From positions 9,969,721-10,033,720 of the forward strand of contig NC_061869.1 in assembly GCF_907164915.1 (NCBI RefSeq): a stretch of 64,000 nt of DNA, written 5' to 3'. Shown one piece after another: positions 1-12,931 of the stretch. The stretch comes from Impatiens glandulifera. Taxonomy: Eukaryota > Streptophyta > Magnoliopsida > Ericales > Balsaminaceae. How positions within the stretch are numbered: position 1 is the first letter of the stretch; each line of letters begins with the position of its first letter. The position numbers were made by a program, and so were the translations under genes. The notes under the pieces were generated by a model that saw nothing but the letters and a program-made list of their open reading frames with translations, was not told the DNA's origin and did not search any database.

Positions 1-640
1 AATTTAAAAAAAGAAATTAATTTTAAAATTAAGTAGGTTAGGGAGTGATAAAAAAAAGTTTAATTGAATTTACTAATTAGATGTTTCATTTCAAGTTGGA
101 TTTGCATGAAAATAAAATTGAAATGAAAATCATTTTAAGCATTTAAAATTAATCATAATAGTTAATCACGAGAATAATCCAGAATCTAAAAATAAATAAA
201 AACTAGATATTTTATTTTTATAATATTTCAAAAAACATTAAATACCAGCTATATTTCAAATATACCAACAATTATTCAAATAACCCAAGATATCTTTGAA
301 CACAAGTTTAAGAAGACATTTTTTTGCTCATAGAGGAAGCCTGGTTGATCCTTATTCTCATTTCTTACAAGAAAAAAACACGCATCCCATAAACCCTAAA
401 CACACATCCCATAAACCCTAAACACACATACTAGGTAAACACATAAATATTCATCTAAAACCGAGAAAGGAAGTAATTGCAAAGAAAGATTAAGCGCAAG
501 AAGTACCAGCCACTGTTATAACATAAACAAACACATGAAAAATAAAGTAGAAAAGCAAAACAAAGACAACAAGTGCCAAATAAGCTAACATTGTACCCAT
601 TTTTTTGAATTACTCCAAGAACTTATGATATCCAGAAACA
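1..640. other. 3' flank of the LPA1-like gene, no further gene
   Basis: AT-rich sequence downstream of the stop codon of the minus-strand LPA1-like gene. It should contain that gene's 3' UTR. The only clear structure is a two-copy 22-bp repeat at 379-422, listed separately. I see no open frame of interest and no RNA gene. Confidence 0.6.
379..422. repeat. Two tandem 22-bp units carrying telo-box-like AAACCCTAAA
   Basis: Two adjacent 22-bp units (379-400 and 401-422) differ at one base. Each ends in AAACCCTAAA, the plant telomere-repeat-like telo-box core. They lie about 220 bp downstream of the LPA1-like stop codon. The regulatory meaning is unknown and chance local duplication is a sufficient explanation. 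Confidence 0.6.
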
Positions 641-3600
641 TTAACAGAACCAGAAAGGATTCTCTTGTTTCCTTGAAGCAAAGAAAGTGTCGCGAGAACA
701 ACTAGATTTGCTTTGATCTCTAGTCAACCCATCATCATTCTTCTGATCCATTTTAGCATCCTTCTGATCCATTTCAACCCTGTTAATAGCATCCTTCATC
801 GCAAGATCGTCGTACTCTTCATCCGACTTAGTTGATTCCTCGTCAACAGAACCCTCCATCTGCACAACACAGCCGATAAGAAGAAAAAATCGCACATAAA
901 TCTAGTTACAATCATCAAATAGTCTTCCTTCTATTAGAGAATACTCTTACCTCATCTTGCTCAATTTGATTGTCGCTAGAATCTTCTTCGCTCTCCATCT
1001 CATCGTGTTCTTCAACCTCCTCATCACTTCCATATACACAACACTCTTCCTTGACCTACACACAAAATGGAAGTATTATTGAGTTCAAGATATATGCATT
1101 GGGTCTTTTGGCATCAATTGCTTGTTGCAACTTAACGAGTTTATTTTAGAATCATCATAACATATAACTTCTTGTTGACGAGAAGTATAGAAACCTTTCG
1201 TAATTTCATTGAATAATCATAAATTGTAAATATATATGCTTTTTCTCCATTATGTATCAAGAATTCAAGATGATAATTCATTTGCCAAGCCTCACTCAGT
1301 ATAGTTTGTTTGGGCTTCAATACAATTCACTGTACTCCACCTAGAGGACAAATTGTAGAAATATGTGGGAGATAACATAGTGAATGACAATACAATGGCC
1401 CGTTTGGAAACATTTATGTTTTGGGATCCGAATGAGAAACTGTGAACAATTAAGTCTTGTTTCCAAATGTGATCTCATCTAGATCCACATCCTGATGAAA
1501 TATCTAACCTAACATAAAATGTTTTTCCAAATGGGTTAAATTTATTTTATAAAAAGATATAGTTAGAAAATTTTCTAAAGCTTCCGAGATCTAATGTACT
1601 CAATGCATATGAAGAAATATGATACAAGAGGAAGGGTTAGGGTATGAGCATGGCTGAGTTGGTATGTGCGGTTGAAGTAGGGTGGTTAGCGGTAGAATAG
1701 TATAAAGTGATAATGAGTTGTTTAGGTTGGTAGGGTGAAAATTTAGTTGTGATTTTAACTCCCTCATTTAGTTCTCTCCTAATGGATATTTTCCTTTGTC
1801 ATCTCAAATTGTATTCTCATCCTAGAGTTAGGGTTTTCTCTTCTAATCTAATCTAAGTAGAATCAAGTTCTTTTCTCATATAATTATAGTTCACCACCTA
1901 TCAAAATTCAAATTGAACAGGTTACACTTGTTTTTCCTCTCTTGTGCACTCTATTTCTCAACTTATTCATAAAGCCCTTAGCATCATGGTTGAGTTTGAA
2001 GAATAAAACTATACTCCACTAGAATTTTTGTTGTTGGATAGAATGAAAACCTAGGAAAGGGAAAAGTGTTTTTTGAGAGATACCTCCTTAGCAGATCCAT
2101 TGAGCATCCGAGGTGAGCTGCAGCACGAAGAGTAATATCTACTACCGTTCTCAATTCCATCAATAACCCTAGATCCATCAATACTGTTGGAATAACTTGT
2201 GCCACCTGATTCACTCGTCCAATCACTTATTCCAAATTGTCCAAACTGAATATTGATGGGTTCAGCTATACCAATCTGCAAAGGATCATATTCCGTGAAA
2301 CCCATTTCACCCTCAATGGAATCACCCAAAACCGGCTTCCCATTGCTGTCAACAGGCCAAGCCTTAGCCACCGAGCCATCATTGTTCATGAGAGCCATCA
2401 GATTTCTAGACGAACCCTTTCTTTGAATCAATTGGAACATACCTTTAGAACTCAAAGAATTGGCAGCACACTGATTCCTTCTGAATTCCTCATCAATTAC
2501 CATAACTGTATTCGAGGCAGGATCGTAAAGTTGTTCTCCCATTGTATGCCTTCTCAGGCAACTGAAGACTGTTGCATGAATGGCCGCCACACTCTTATCG
2601 ACATTTGTGTTATTGATTTTTGGGACTAAATACTTGTCGGCACGCTTACATAAATATTCTTGAATCGACCTGATGTTTTTGATGTATTTCGCGTACTTGT
2701 TCTTAGTGGGATCTAGAGTCATGTACTTTGCTCGAACTGCAAATCGTTCCAAGTGTTTATCCTCGTTGCTTATGTAGACCATGAATGGTATAACAGAGGG
2801 GTGTTTCTTCATCAATCCCACCTGCAAAAATTAACAATGAAGTCAGTTGCCAAAATGGGAACAAGCAAATGAAATAATATTAGTTACCACAAAATTAAGG
2901 CTTAAATGGACTCCCTCGACAATCACTGATTCTTTTTGTTCTTCCCATGCAGTGATTAGACGATCAAGACTGTCGATAACCATTTCGCTCTGTGCCTTGT
3001 ATCCTTCAACGGCTATTTGCTTTGGACTTAGTTCAAACTGTTGGTTCTTTCTGGATTTCGCCTCAGCCACGGCTGTTAAATCTAAGTGCTCTCCGGCGTG
3101 GTATGTCGAAGCCCAAAGCAAAGGGTTGTGTTTTTCATCCACAAAGCTCCTCATCATATGGCGAATGGAGTCTGTGGAGATCACTGTCGTCACTCCTAAT
3201 CTACTTCCCTGAAAGAATATTCAAAATAAAAGATTCTCAAAATAATCTAAAAAATAATCTGATTATACCAAATGAATCAAACAACCACACTATAGCTTGG
3301 ATCATGATAAAAAAAAAATGATACCAAATGAAGCCAAAAAATTACACATAATCTGGATTATGATCCAAAAAACATTATGATGATTATCCAAAACCCGGTT
3401 TTCTAATGAGATCATGATTGTGACGAAATACTATTTTCCAAATAGGCTCAATTTATTAGACGCGGAGGAATAAAAACGCCGTGACATACCAACAGCGACG
3501 ACAAGGTAGATTTGCCACAGCCACTAGTCCCACACAAAAGGATGGTCATTGACTCCTTCCTTTCACGAATCCTTAAGTATGAAAATAATATCAATAGCTA

Positions 3601-5886
3601 CAAGTTTGAGAAACTTTCAATATTGATCTTTCTTTTTAAATTCCGGTATACCTGCAAGCTAAAAGAAGATCGGCTCTTTGGTTAGGCCCCATATACTTGT
3701 ATTCCGCAAGAGCATCGCAAACAATCTTGGTGAAAGTATCTCTCTTAACCACAATTGTTGTCCGCCTTTTATAAAGTTCAAACTGCTCAGTACTGCTTTC
3801 GACATGTTTCTCTGAACCACCTTCTATGTTAGTGGAATCAATCCCAATACAAGGATCATTTTTTCCGTGAGTTTGCACAGGTAATGTTGAATGCAACTTT
3901 GTCATCTCTAATGTTCTTAATGAAACCAATGGATTAGCATGGCATTGGTTCTTCATCATATCAAATACCCTTTTGCTAATCTAATAAAAAACAAGGATAA
4001 AGTTAGATATACCATCGTTTGATTGTCATGACAAACAACATAACTTACAAACACAACCTTATAACAGCACAAAATATTAAACTGCTTCAAGGAAGCATGA
4101 ACATTGAAATGAGACAATTAATGTGTTACTTACAGAAATTATCTTAGGACAGGCCAAGGGAAGCAACAATTTTCTCTTTTGACAGAATTTGATTATAATT
4201 TTACATAAAACTCTTACTATGTCAAAATTTTAAGTGATTGTGAAGTGATGACAAACAATAGTTATGAAATGGACTTAATCAAATAAGAACTAATACATTT
4301 AGAATAAGTGATAAGTTAAGTTACCAAATACAGTAAGTCTTTAGTGAAGACCATAATACATGGAATGGTACACATTCACCTTGATGTGGGAAAAGAAAGT
4401 GAAAGTTCTACATGTCAAAAATCCATACAACCATGTAAATGTATACACAAAAATAAACTGAATAAAATATTTCAATAAACCACAAACAATGCTATAACAG
4501 ATATGAAAACATATATTGCTTTAAATGAGAATGAATTTGAAACTTAGGGGTTGTATGCTAATAATTCCAAGCATCTTGCCATCTGAGTTACCCGGGTTGG
4601 GTTGGGTATACAAACCATATATATGTTACCATAATGTGCATAGAGAATTAGAGATATCCTTAACTAGTATAGTTCATTATGTATAAACTAGACATCTCAT
4701 CTGTAATACAACATATCAATACAATAATCCTCTATTCATTAAAATTTAACATCGTATCATAGCAACATTCTTGTCATTCCGGCCATTAGTGGAGGGCTCT
4801 AATAACTCAACTTATTTTCAGCTAAATTTATTCCTAATAGGCTTCAAGCAGTCGTCTTATTCCTAGAAGCTCAAAATGTTACAAAATTTATATTAACTAT
4901 TCGGAGACCTATTGTTTCCTTTGTTAAGAATAATTTAGGTATGGGCTCATATCTATTTAGAGTTGTAAGTTTAAGAGTAATTTAGTCCTTCTAACTAAAT
5001 GTATTCCTATAAATAATGTACTCTTATGAATAAAAACGTTCATTATTCCATGAAATATCTATAACATGGGTCATGGGTGACTTTAAAAAAATGAAAAATG
5101 ATATAAAGGTTGCTTGTCTTAGATGTTTATCTTGTAGATGCATCCACATTTGACACCATCATTCATTTCTGCCATGAAGGTCAAAAACAGCCGAAGAGAG
5201 CAAAACTCTTATTCGTCAAAAGTGTAATCTGAATGAAGGCAAAGATCCTCGACTTCCACAGCTGAACTTCTTTACAAGATCGAGCCAAAGCAGGCAAAAA
5301 AAGGCAACAAGTTAAAAGGGCAAGGAAGACAACAACTCCATTGAGGACTTAGATTTATTTATGTCATTCCCTTGTATTGTATTGAATGAAAATTTTTCTT
5401 TGCTTATTTTTGTACAATGTTTGGGCCATATCTAATTTTAAGTTTAAGAATAGTTTAGTCATTCTGACTTGATCTACTCCTATAATACTATAAATAAATT
5501 AATAAAGATGTTGTAATTTAGGGTCCCTTTCACTGTTATTCTATAAATATCTATAGAATGAGTGACTCCTTAAATATTGTGTTTCTATTGTTTTAGATTG
5601 GCGATATTATTGCGATTTGTTAACATCTTCAAACGTTAATCATTATGTGCCTAAACAAATGCTTAATCAGAATCACATTTCCACCGCATGCAGAAATGGA
5701 AAGCAATAAACAGAGGCTGATAATCATCATAGTACCTACCTTAAATGCATGTCGAGCTTTACAGCCCATTAGTTGAAGGGTGTTCTGCAATACATGACGT
5801 GTGTAACGAAACGACTCCTTCCCTTTAACTCTCTTCTCTTCCGGGTCCATTACAACTATATACAACAGCTTCGTCACCTCCGCCAT
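641..5886 (-). CDS. LPA1-like: P-loop NTPase, LPA1 (low phytic acid 1) homologue, 2-phosphoglycerate kinase-related
   Basis: Seven coding exons, joined with GT-AG junctions and continuous phase: 5740-5886, 3652-3980, 3490-3571, 2888-3208, 2084-2821, 951-1055 and 641-859. The product is about 646 residues. The N-terminus ([18 protein letters not shown], then [10 protein letters not shown]) is the family's typical start. A Walker A motif GTSGCGKST lies at about residues 173-181, encoded mostly by the 82-nt third exon. It is followed by [21 protein letters not shown] and [13 protein letters not shown]. The C-terminal exons are acidic and low in complexity. Rice LPA1 loss lowers seed phytate, and the domain is related to archaeal 2-phosphoglycerate kinase; the plant substrate is not settled. 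An in-frame ATG at 5934 would add 16 hydrophobic residues and lies next to an AAAAC pentamer run in the leader; I prefer 5886 by homology. The C-terminus looks somewhat shorter than I recall for Arabidopsis relatives (about 720-740 residues). Confidence 0.9.
4610..4763 (+). mobile_element. Possible Copia LTR end and primer-binding-site remnant in LPA1 intron 1
   Basis: Within the 1759-bp first intron, the sequence runs into TTTAACA followed three bases later by TATCATAGC. This resembles an LTR terminus (CA) followed by a decayed Copia primer-binding site (consensus TGGTATCAGAGC). No partner LTR or coding remnant is obvious. The left boundary is a guess. Confidence 0.3.
4920..5580. repeat. Degenerate direct repeats (about 160 bp each), possible decayed TRIM-like element
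   Basis: Two diverged direct copies, about 4920-5080 and 5411-5580, align along most of their length. Shared landmarks are GGGC-CATATCTA-TT, AAGTTTAAGA, TTTAGTC-TTCT, TATAAAT and ATATCTATA followed by GTGAC. About 330 bp separates them. Short direct repeats around a small non-coding core suggest a terminal-repeat-in-miniature (TRIM) or other decayed LTR element inside intron 1 of the LPA1-like gene. No target duplication is convincing, so the class is uncertain. Confidence 0.4.
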
Positions 5887-8423
5887 ATCTATTCCCCCAC
5901 CAACAAAACAAAACAAAACAAAACAAAAACCCATTTAAAGTCTCAATTCAACAAAATAGACAACTTGGTTTTTCTCTTTAGTGGACCACAATCAAAGCAA
6001 AAGGCACCTTAAAACACGTTAATTGAAATAAATGAAAGGAAAAGAAGGGTGAAAACGATAGGAACATGCAATGTTGACCAAAGATGGACTAGATTTGAAA
6101 GGATATTCATATTCTACCTGGGTATTCGATTAATGGCTGCCGTGGTAATGAAAACGGCAATTGGAGAGAGATAAGAAGACGTGGGAAAGGTTAGGGTTTG
6201 GAATGAGATAGAAATTGGCCATTTTAAGAGCATCTTCTTCGAGAAGTGTTTCGCCATTTTCACACTTGTTCAGTATCTGCGAGCTCCACGAGTCTTCACT
6301 GTAAAGAGCTCACTGTCACGCTTTCTCTCTCTTACCCTGCTTTGGTCCAAACTTTTTTGTAAGTTTTCAATGGATTGACGTATTTGGGTTCCCATTGTGA
6401 AGAATTTCACGATCAACCCATACCACCGACCGCGATGTCGGTAGATTTTAATTTATCCCAATTTGGAAGAGGAGTATGCAATCCAGTTTGTTTAGCTGAA
6501 TTTTTAAACTCAATATATAATAAATCAATTAAAGATGATAAAAACAGATAATTAAACCTATTAAACTCTTTCATTGGAATAATTTAAAAGAATTGTATTG
6601 AATAATATTGAGATTTTTCGATAATATTTTTTTTCAAACATAAAGTTCGATCATTTAACCATGTAAATGTGAATTAGCATGATTTTATTTTGCAAATTAT
6701 TTTAAGAATTAAAAATATTTTTTATAGGGACTTTTCTTATGGTAACGTGTGTTTCCATCAAGAAATTATTACCACCAAATAATTTAAAAGACTATAGGTG
6801 TAAATATAAATAATAATCATATTTAATTTAATTATATAAAAATTCTTCATGAAAAGTATAACTCTTGTAAAGTTATCAAATAAAATCATTAGTGTGTGTT
6901 TATTTATTTATTTGAGTAACTAATTAAATTATTAGCTTGTTTTATTTTATTCCATAATTTTGTGTTTTATGTGCAAGTAATTATTCTTTATATAAGACAT
7001 GTAAAAATACTTTATGTGACTTGTATCTTATTAGAATGCAAGTTTTAACAAGCTTATGTTTAATATTGTGACTTTATATATTTTTATTTGAACTATTATT
7101 ATACAAAATATGTATAGAATGAAACATTCAAGATATATTTCATTATATATTCTTTAGTTGGTCTTATTTCTATCATTTTAAATTAATGGTATCATGAATT
7201 TTTAGACAATTAACTTAATCTAATTAAAGAAAAAAAGAGTATTAAACAGACAATGAAGTATTAGAGATTTCTTCAACATGATTTTTGGTATACTCTTATA
7301 GTCTTATTTGAGATGGTTAGCAGAGTTGTGGAGGAGTTTTCTCGCCCGGTTTTTTATTTTTGTTACGGTAGAATATGATTCATCTCTAATTTATTTTTTT
7401 TAATTTAATTCATTATTATCTAATTTATTTATTTAAAAAAAATCACATTCATTTACTTGTTTACCCGTAATTTTCTTTTATTTTTTTTTTAACTTATCCC
7501 ATTTTTTTTTGAAAAATAACCCAAACTCTAGTTTATGATCCGTCCATAAATTAAACTAACTTTGTCTCTAATAGTAAGTCATTTCTAAAAGCAAGCCAAA
7601 TAATGAATTGATGCTAGTATTATTTGAACAATTATTTCATAAATTATTTATAGAACGAGCGATTATTTGAAAATAATATATTATTGGTCGAATCTCGTTA
7701 AATTTTATAATTTTTATCTTATCTAATTTAGATTAACGGTTATTAAACTATTTCTCAACCATTTTGATCATTTTGAATACAGATATTAAAAATGAAGATT
7801 GATTAGTTTTATATATTGAAGAAAAAAATACTAGCTTATTTCATCATTAGGTGACTCCTTCCAACCTACTCGCCTTGTTTCATCATTTATTAATTGAATG
7901 GATTATTAAGTCAAATACGTGTTTTAAAATAAAGTCTTATATGACCTATTAAATTCATAAAAAAAATCATAACTATATATTATATAAAAATATAATGTTA
8001 TAATAGCACCTAGATATGAAAATCATACATTGCATCCCTAATATATATAGGCATATAGCTACCTAAACTATTTGAGTCCATCCTACTGTTTTAAAAATAA
8101 AATTGACTTTGAATCATTTTATTAAATCATCGATTTCATCATGAATAACATATTGCTTAGATCACAAACATATTTTTTTATATAACAAATAGAAAGCAAA
8201 TAAGACGAGTTCAACAAAAGAAAATATAATAATTACAAATAAATTCAAAACAAAGAAAGTAAGCTCTTTAAAATCTTGCAACTCTAATGACTTTATTAAT
8301 GTTGACTATTCATTCTTGAGTCTTGACGCATCAAATATTTTAAATCACTCTAAAATTAATATAATTGCATTTCTCTCATTCTAATGCCTCTTAAAAGAGG
8401 TAAATAAAAAAAAATCTTTTACA
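5887..8423. other. Upstream region of the LPA1-like gene, then AT-rich spacer
   Basis: The proximal 500 bp (5887 to about 6400) holds the 5' leader and promoter of the minus-strand LPA1-like gene. A run of AAAAC pentamers lies at 5903-5930. I did not find a convincing TATA box or a non-coding first exon. Beyond 6500 the sequence is AT-rich with no long frame and no recognisable repeat. Confidence 0.5.
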
Positions 8424-8987
8424 GGAATTGTTCAAATAAAACTGAATATCAAACCGATTTCATTACGATTTATTTTTATAAAATCGATTACAACGGTTCG
8501 ATTTGTCGGTACAACGTCCTTTAAACCGTTAAAACCGCTTAAACCGTTCAACCGATATTTACAAAAAAAAATGGTGACAAATCGAACATTAAACCGACAA
8601 TGATGGGTAATATTTTATAAATATTAAGTGATAACATAATCAGAAAATATTATGAACTTAAATATTTGTTGGTAGACTATTAAAAAAATATTAACTATTA
8701 TTAGTAATAGACAAATTTAATTTCATAGTTGACTTATTTTTAGTGTAATGTTTAGTAAAAAATCCATAATATATGTATTTGTGTCAATAAAAAAGAAAAA
8801 AGAAAAAATAGGTATAGATTGTTATTGATATATATTTGAATAAATTTGTCAATAAATCAAACCGATCTAATAATCGTTCAAATCGAACTGATAAAACCGA
8901 CTATTTAAAATTTAATAAACAGGTCAATGAATGATATTTGTATATATTTTTGGTCAATTAACCTACTAAGCAAACCGTTTACATCCT
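8424..8987. mobile_element. MITE-like repeat rich in AACCG motifs
   Basis: The stretch is dense in AAACCG, CGGTT and ATCGAAC motifs. It starts near CAGGAATTGTTCAAA and ends near AACCGTTTACATCCTTA. This is the look of the abundant plant non-autonomous hAT-like repeats whose ends read GGxTGTAAACGGTT. The terminal inverted repeats are weak and I found no matching 8-bp target duplication, so class and boundaries are tentative. Confidence 0.35.
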
Positions 8988-9870
8988 TATAACACTCATA
9001 TATCATAGAGCCTAAGTGACATTTGAACACTGCCACTTAACTATGTTTTTTATCACCATGTTTTCCTTGATCTCTTGCCATTCTAATGAAACATTTGTGA
9101 TTATTTAGGTTAGAATTGCCATTCAATTTTTATTCTTTATTAAGAAAATGACAAATTTAACTCTATTTACAAAGATGACAAAATCAAAGTTTTAAATCAC
9201 AGATCGAGACATGTTTGATTATAAAACGAGGACAACTCATGCACACCACATTCAACCTTATTTTGGAACAAAAATTGACATAACATTGTCTCATAAATCT
9301 CCTTTTAATATCGTTTATAAGACCTGAAATTATTTAAAAAATGAAAGAAAAATCAAATTGAGTATGTTGATTTAATCAAAAATTTGTAACTCTATCTCTA
9401 TTAACAATATTATCTACTTATTTCTTTTTGTAAAAGTGGGATCCATCATTATTCAATATAATATTATACCAAAGAGAAGAACTCCCATCTTATTCATGGT
9501 CCAAAAAGACCAAAAACTCCCCACTATCACCACTCATGTCTTTATCATTTGAAATTATTTTTTTCACCTATATCCAATAAAGATCTCATTAGAATATATA
9601 ATAAGAAAAAGTAATGATCCCATTTAAAATTACATTTTTCTTTCTTTATCTATATATCCTTTATGAAATTCTAAACATAAATTAAAATGAGATCAAAATT
9701 ATCAATTTGAAGTTAGCCACATCTTTTAAAATCTATTAAGATCCCCAATACATAACAAAAGTGTATCCATTAATTAATCTATACTCAAACTATATTTTGT
9801 TACCAAAATTTACAATCTTGGATAAATCAAAAATCACTAACCTTTAACCTAATCTCGTGACAAACAATCA
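8988..9870. other. AT-rich spacer, presumed 3' flank of the kinase-like gene
   Basis: No coding frame or repeat is recognised. The last few hundred bases should include the 3' UTR of the minus-strand kinase-like gene that ends at 9871. Confidence 0.5.
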
Positions 9871-10460
9871 TCATCGAGGACCCAATGACATGGTAATCTC
9901 GGTAGGAATTCTCATATGATCCGTCCATTTTCGAGATGCCAAATAAATCTTCGATATTTTTCCAGCAACTCGATTCATATCAGGCCTATCGTTTGGATCA
10001 TAACTCACACATTCCAGCGCAAGCCTCAACATCTTCTCCGCTTCCACCACAGGAAACGAGTCGTTCAGTCTCTTATCAATCCAACTTCGTATCCTCCCTT
10101 CCGTAGTCGTACCTTCGCCCCCTTCTATCATTTGCCTCGCAGTTTCTATCAAAGACACCAACTTATAATCGCGTGTTTCTACATCAAACGTATACTTCAC
10201 CGGTTCTTTACCCGTTAGAAGCTCGAGCACAACTACGCCAAATGAATACACGTCTGACTTTTGTGTCGCGATTCCGGTTGATCGAAACTCCGGCGACATG
10301 TATCCTGTATATAGTTATATAATACAACATATTGAAAATTCAATCTGTTTGAAAAATCATATAGTTGAAATTAAAATATATTTTGTTCAATAACCCATAT
10401 CTAACAAAAGAAAAAAAATGAATTTTTAATTTATATTTGATACCAAAAATTAGATTATTT

Positions 10461-10506
<46 letters not shown>

Positions 10507-11464
10507 AAGGAAAACAAAAATAAATAAAATGATCCATACCTGTAACTCCTTCGAACTGAATCGTCCGGCTGCCGGATTTCCGTAACGCCGCCTGCGGCGA
10601 TTGCGTTTGCGATTGCGATTTCTTCGCATCTTCTTCTTCTTCAATCTCGTTGAATTCCTTCGTCTTGGAAGAAATTAGGTATCCGCCATTACAGATCGCT
10701 TCAGCACCAAAGTGACAGATCTTAGCATTGAAAGAAGGTTCAGTGATAATCACACTACTGCTCTTGATAAACTTATGAACAAGATTCACATTCTGACCGC
10801 TATTATTATGTATATAATCAAGTCCATGAGATAGATCCGTCGCAACTTGAACACGAGACATCCAAGTCGGCAACGCAGTGAAATTAGGGATTCTAGGATT
10901 CCGTAAACAATCAGATAAATTTCCACCGCGGATGAAATCATAAACAAGATAGATACTATCACCAGAGATCGAAGCACCTAATAACTTAATTATACTAAGA
11001 TGATGACTACGACAAATTAACCCTAAATTTTCCTTCAATTCCGATGTCTCCAATCTCCTTCGAAATTTCCGTTGAAAAACGATTACATCCTTACCGCGTA
11101 GAGTACATCGCCATGACGGTGTAGAGGATGAGCTTCCGGAGTATCGTTTCGCGAGGAAGTTGTTAGTGGATGAGCGGATTTCGGAGAAATCGTATATATT
11201 AGGGTTTTCAGGTAGAGATTCACGGAGACTGGATAAGGATGTACGGCTGGAGATCGAGGATGTACCTAAAGTACCTGATGTGCCGAGTTTGTAACTAGAT
11301 CCGGTTGATGATGATGAAGGACGATCGAATGATAGATGTGATTTTGGTGTTCGAGGCGTTGTAGCAATGCTTGAGGCGGTGGCGGTTGTTTGTGAGGGTT
11401 TTGGTTTGCGGTGGTGGTTGGAAATTGGCTCTTGTGCGGCCGTGTCCATTTTGGATTTGCACAT
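9871..11464 (-). CDS. Cytosolic kinase-like protein (LysM receptor kinase 3-like kinase domain), probable pseudokinase
   Basis: Two exons, 10540-11464 and 9871-10304, are joined across a 235-nt GT-AG intron and give about 452 residues. The start is the ATG opening MCKSKMD; the frame upstream of it has no ATG. Residues 1-85 are Ser/Thr-rich and disordered. The kinase fold begins near PENPNIYDFSEI (about 86) and runs to about 440. There is no signal peptide, LysM or membrane segment, so the LysM-RLK name common in databases rests on the kinase domain only. I recall a single-copy Arabidopsis relative (AT3G57120, a name from memory). The catalytic loop reads VHKFIKSS (229-236) instead of HRDLKxxN, and the DFG position reads CHFG (250-253). 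The activation-segment end YMSPEF and DVYSFGVVVLELLTGKEP are kept. Both catalytic aspartates are missing, so phosphotransfer is unlikely. An acidic insert (EIEEEEDA) lies in the activation region. Confidence 0.85.
10461..10499. repeat. (TA)n microsatellite in the kinase-like gene intron
   Basis: A near-perfect TA dinucleotide run lies inside the 235-nt intron, between the donor at 10539 and the acceptor at 10305. Its length is likely to be polymorphic. Confidence 0.9.
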
Positions 11465-11862
11465 TAAGGAGGGGAGGAGGTGGCGCCGGCGCCGGCGATG
11501 AGAGAACTCCGGCGGCCGATGAATTTTAGGATGATTTGGTGAATTGTGATTTGAACATGATAGTATTATTTGCGGCGGCGTGGATAGAGATACAACTGTC
11601 AATTTGATAACTTAACCGGCGTGGGAAAGTAGCTTTTAATTGAACATTTTGCTTTTTTAAAAGTCATGGCCAAACTTTTTTTTTGGGAAAATTAGTTGAT
11701 TATTTACTTCTTTTTATTTTCTTTGGTAGAAAGTTTTCAAAATTTTATTTTATTTTTAATTTACAAACCTATAGATTATTCTTAATGCAAATTGAATTAT
11801 AAAAAAAGTGTAAGAATTTGTACAAATTAAAAAAAAAATCAGGAAATTATGTATTGTTTGGC

Positions 11863-12780
11863 TCGAAAAAACTCGACAATTAATCGAGAAAAATATTATA
11901 TGAGCTCGAATATTAAACGAGCATGTTTGAGCTCGGTCGACTTATTTGCCTTCCTAAAATAATTGAATCATGACAAAATATAAAATTAAAACAAATAAAT
12001 TAAACTCACACAAATATAAATCGGATTTGTTGTCCCACAATATGTCCTCCTAACTGTTCCTGGTTTAAAATTCTTTTCAAATTATTTTCTAACTTGATTA
12101 AAAGTTAGTTTCTCTATAATTTTGAAGTATTTTGAACAAGAAAACATCTAATAGTACACATTGTGGGACAAATTCAAACTACAAATTTGTCTTTAAAAAT
12201 AGTTAGAATCTCATTTTTTTCATTTTAATACTTACAATTTTAAAGACTCATTGCAAAACAGATTTGACCTTAAATAGATAGAGAGTTAAATGTGACATTA
12301 ACTCTTTTATTTTGTTGAGTAAACAATTAATATTTTTAGTGAGTGATATTATTATTCTCTTATTTATTTGGTTAGAAAAATCAACAATCAATCGAGAAAG
12401 TATTATATAAGCTCGAATATTAAACAAGCTGTTCGACTTGAACTCGGTTAAAATAAAACTCAAGTCGAGCGCTTTAACTGAACAGCTCGACCAGCCCGCC
12501 CGACCAACCCTAAGATAATCTAGTCATGACAAAATATCAAATTAAAAAAAATACACTTTCACAAATTTGTCTTTACAAATAGTTAGAATCTCATTATTTC
12601 ACTTTAATACTTTCAATTTAATTTTAATGGCTTATTGATTATAGATTTGACCTTAAATAGGTGGAGATTGCTTTTTTTTTTTTTTTTTTTTTTTTTTGTG
12701 TTAAATGTAACATTCACTATTTTATTTTGTTGAGTAAATGATGAATACTTTTAGAAAGTGATATATATTCTTCTTCTTTT
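11863..12780. repeat. Imperfect tandem duplication, two units of about 510 and 405 bp
   Basis: Unit 1 (about 11863-12372) and unit 2 (about 12373-12780) align in order. Both begin with AATCGAGAAA..TATTATAT.AGCTCGAATATTAAAC and continue through TCATGACAAAATAT, CAAATTTGTCTTTA, AATAGTTAGAATCTCATT, GATTTGACCTTAAATAG and ATTTTATTTTGTTGAGTAAA. Unit 2 carries a poly-T run at 12670-12698. No coding content is seen. The units are well diverged, so the duplication is old. Confidence 0.7.
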
Positions 12781-12890
12781 ATTTATTTATTAATTAATTG
12801 TAATAATTCAAATTTTAATAACATGTACACTATCTGGCCACACTAACTAAATTAATAAACAATTTTTTTTATTAAAGTTTAAATGATAAA

Positions 12891-12895
<5 letters not shown>

Positions 12896-12928
<33 letters not shown>
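12896..12928. repeat. (TA)n microsatellite
   Basis: Uninterrupted TA dinucleotide run in AT-rich spacer. Confidence 0.9.

Positions 12929-12931
<3 letters not shown>

Noticed and set aside
2237..2629. Plus-strand open frame of 130 codons opposite the LPA1 fifth exon
   Set aside because: Lies entirely opposite a well-supported exon and matches no known protein.
5932..5934. Upstream in-frame ATG of the LPA1-like gene
   Set aside because: It would add a hydrophobic stretch encoded by an AAAAC pentamer repeat; the family start MAEV at 5886 is a better match.
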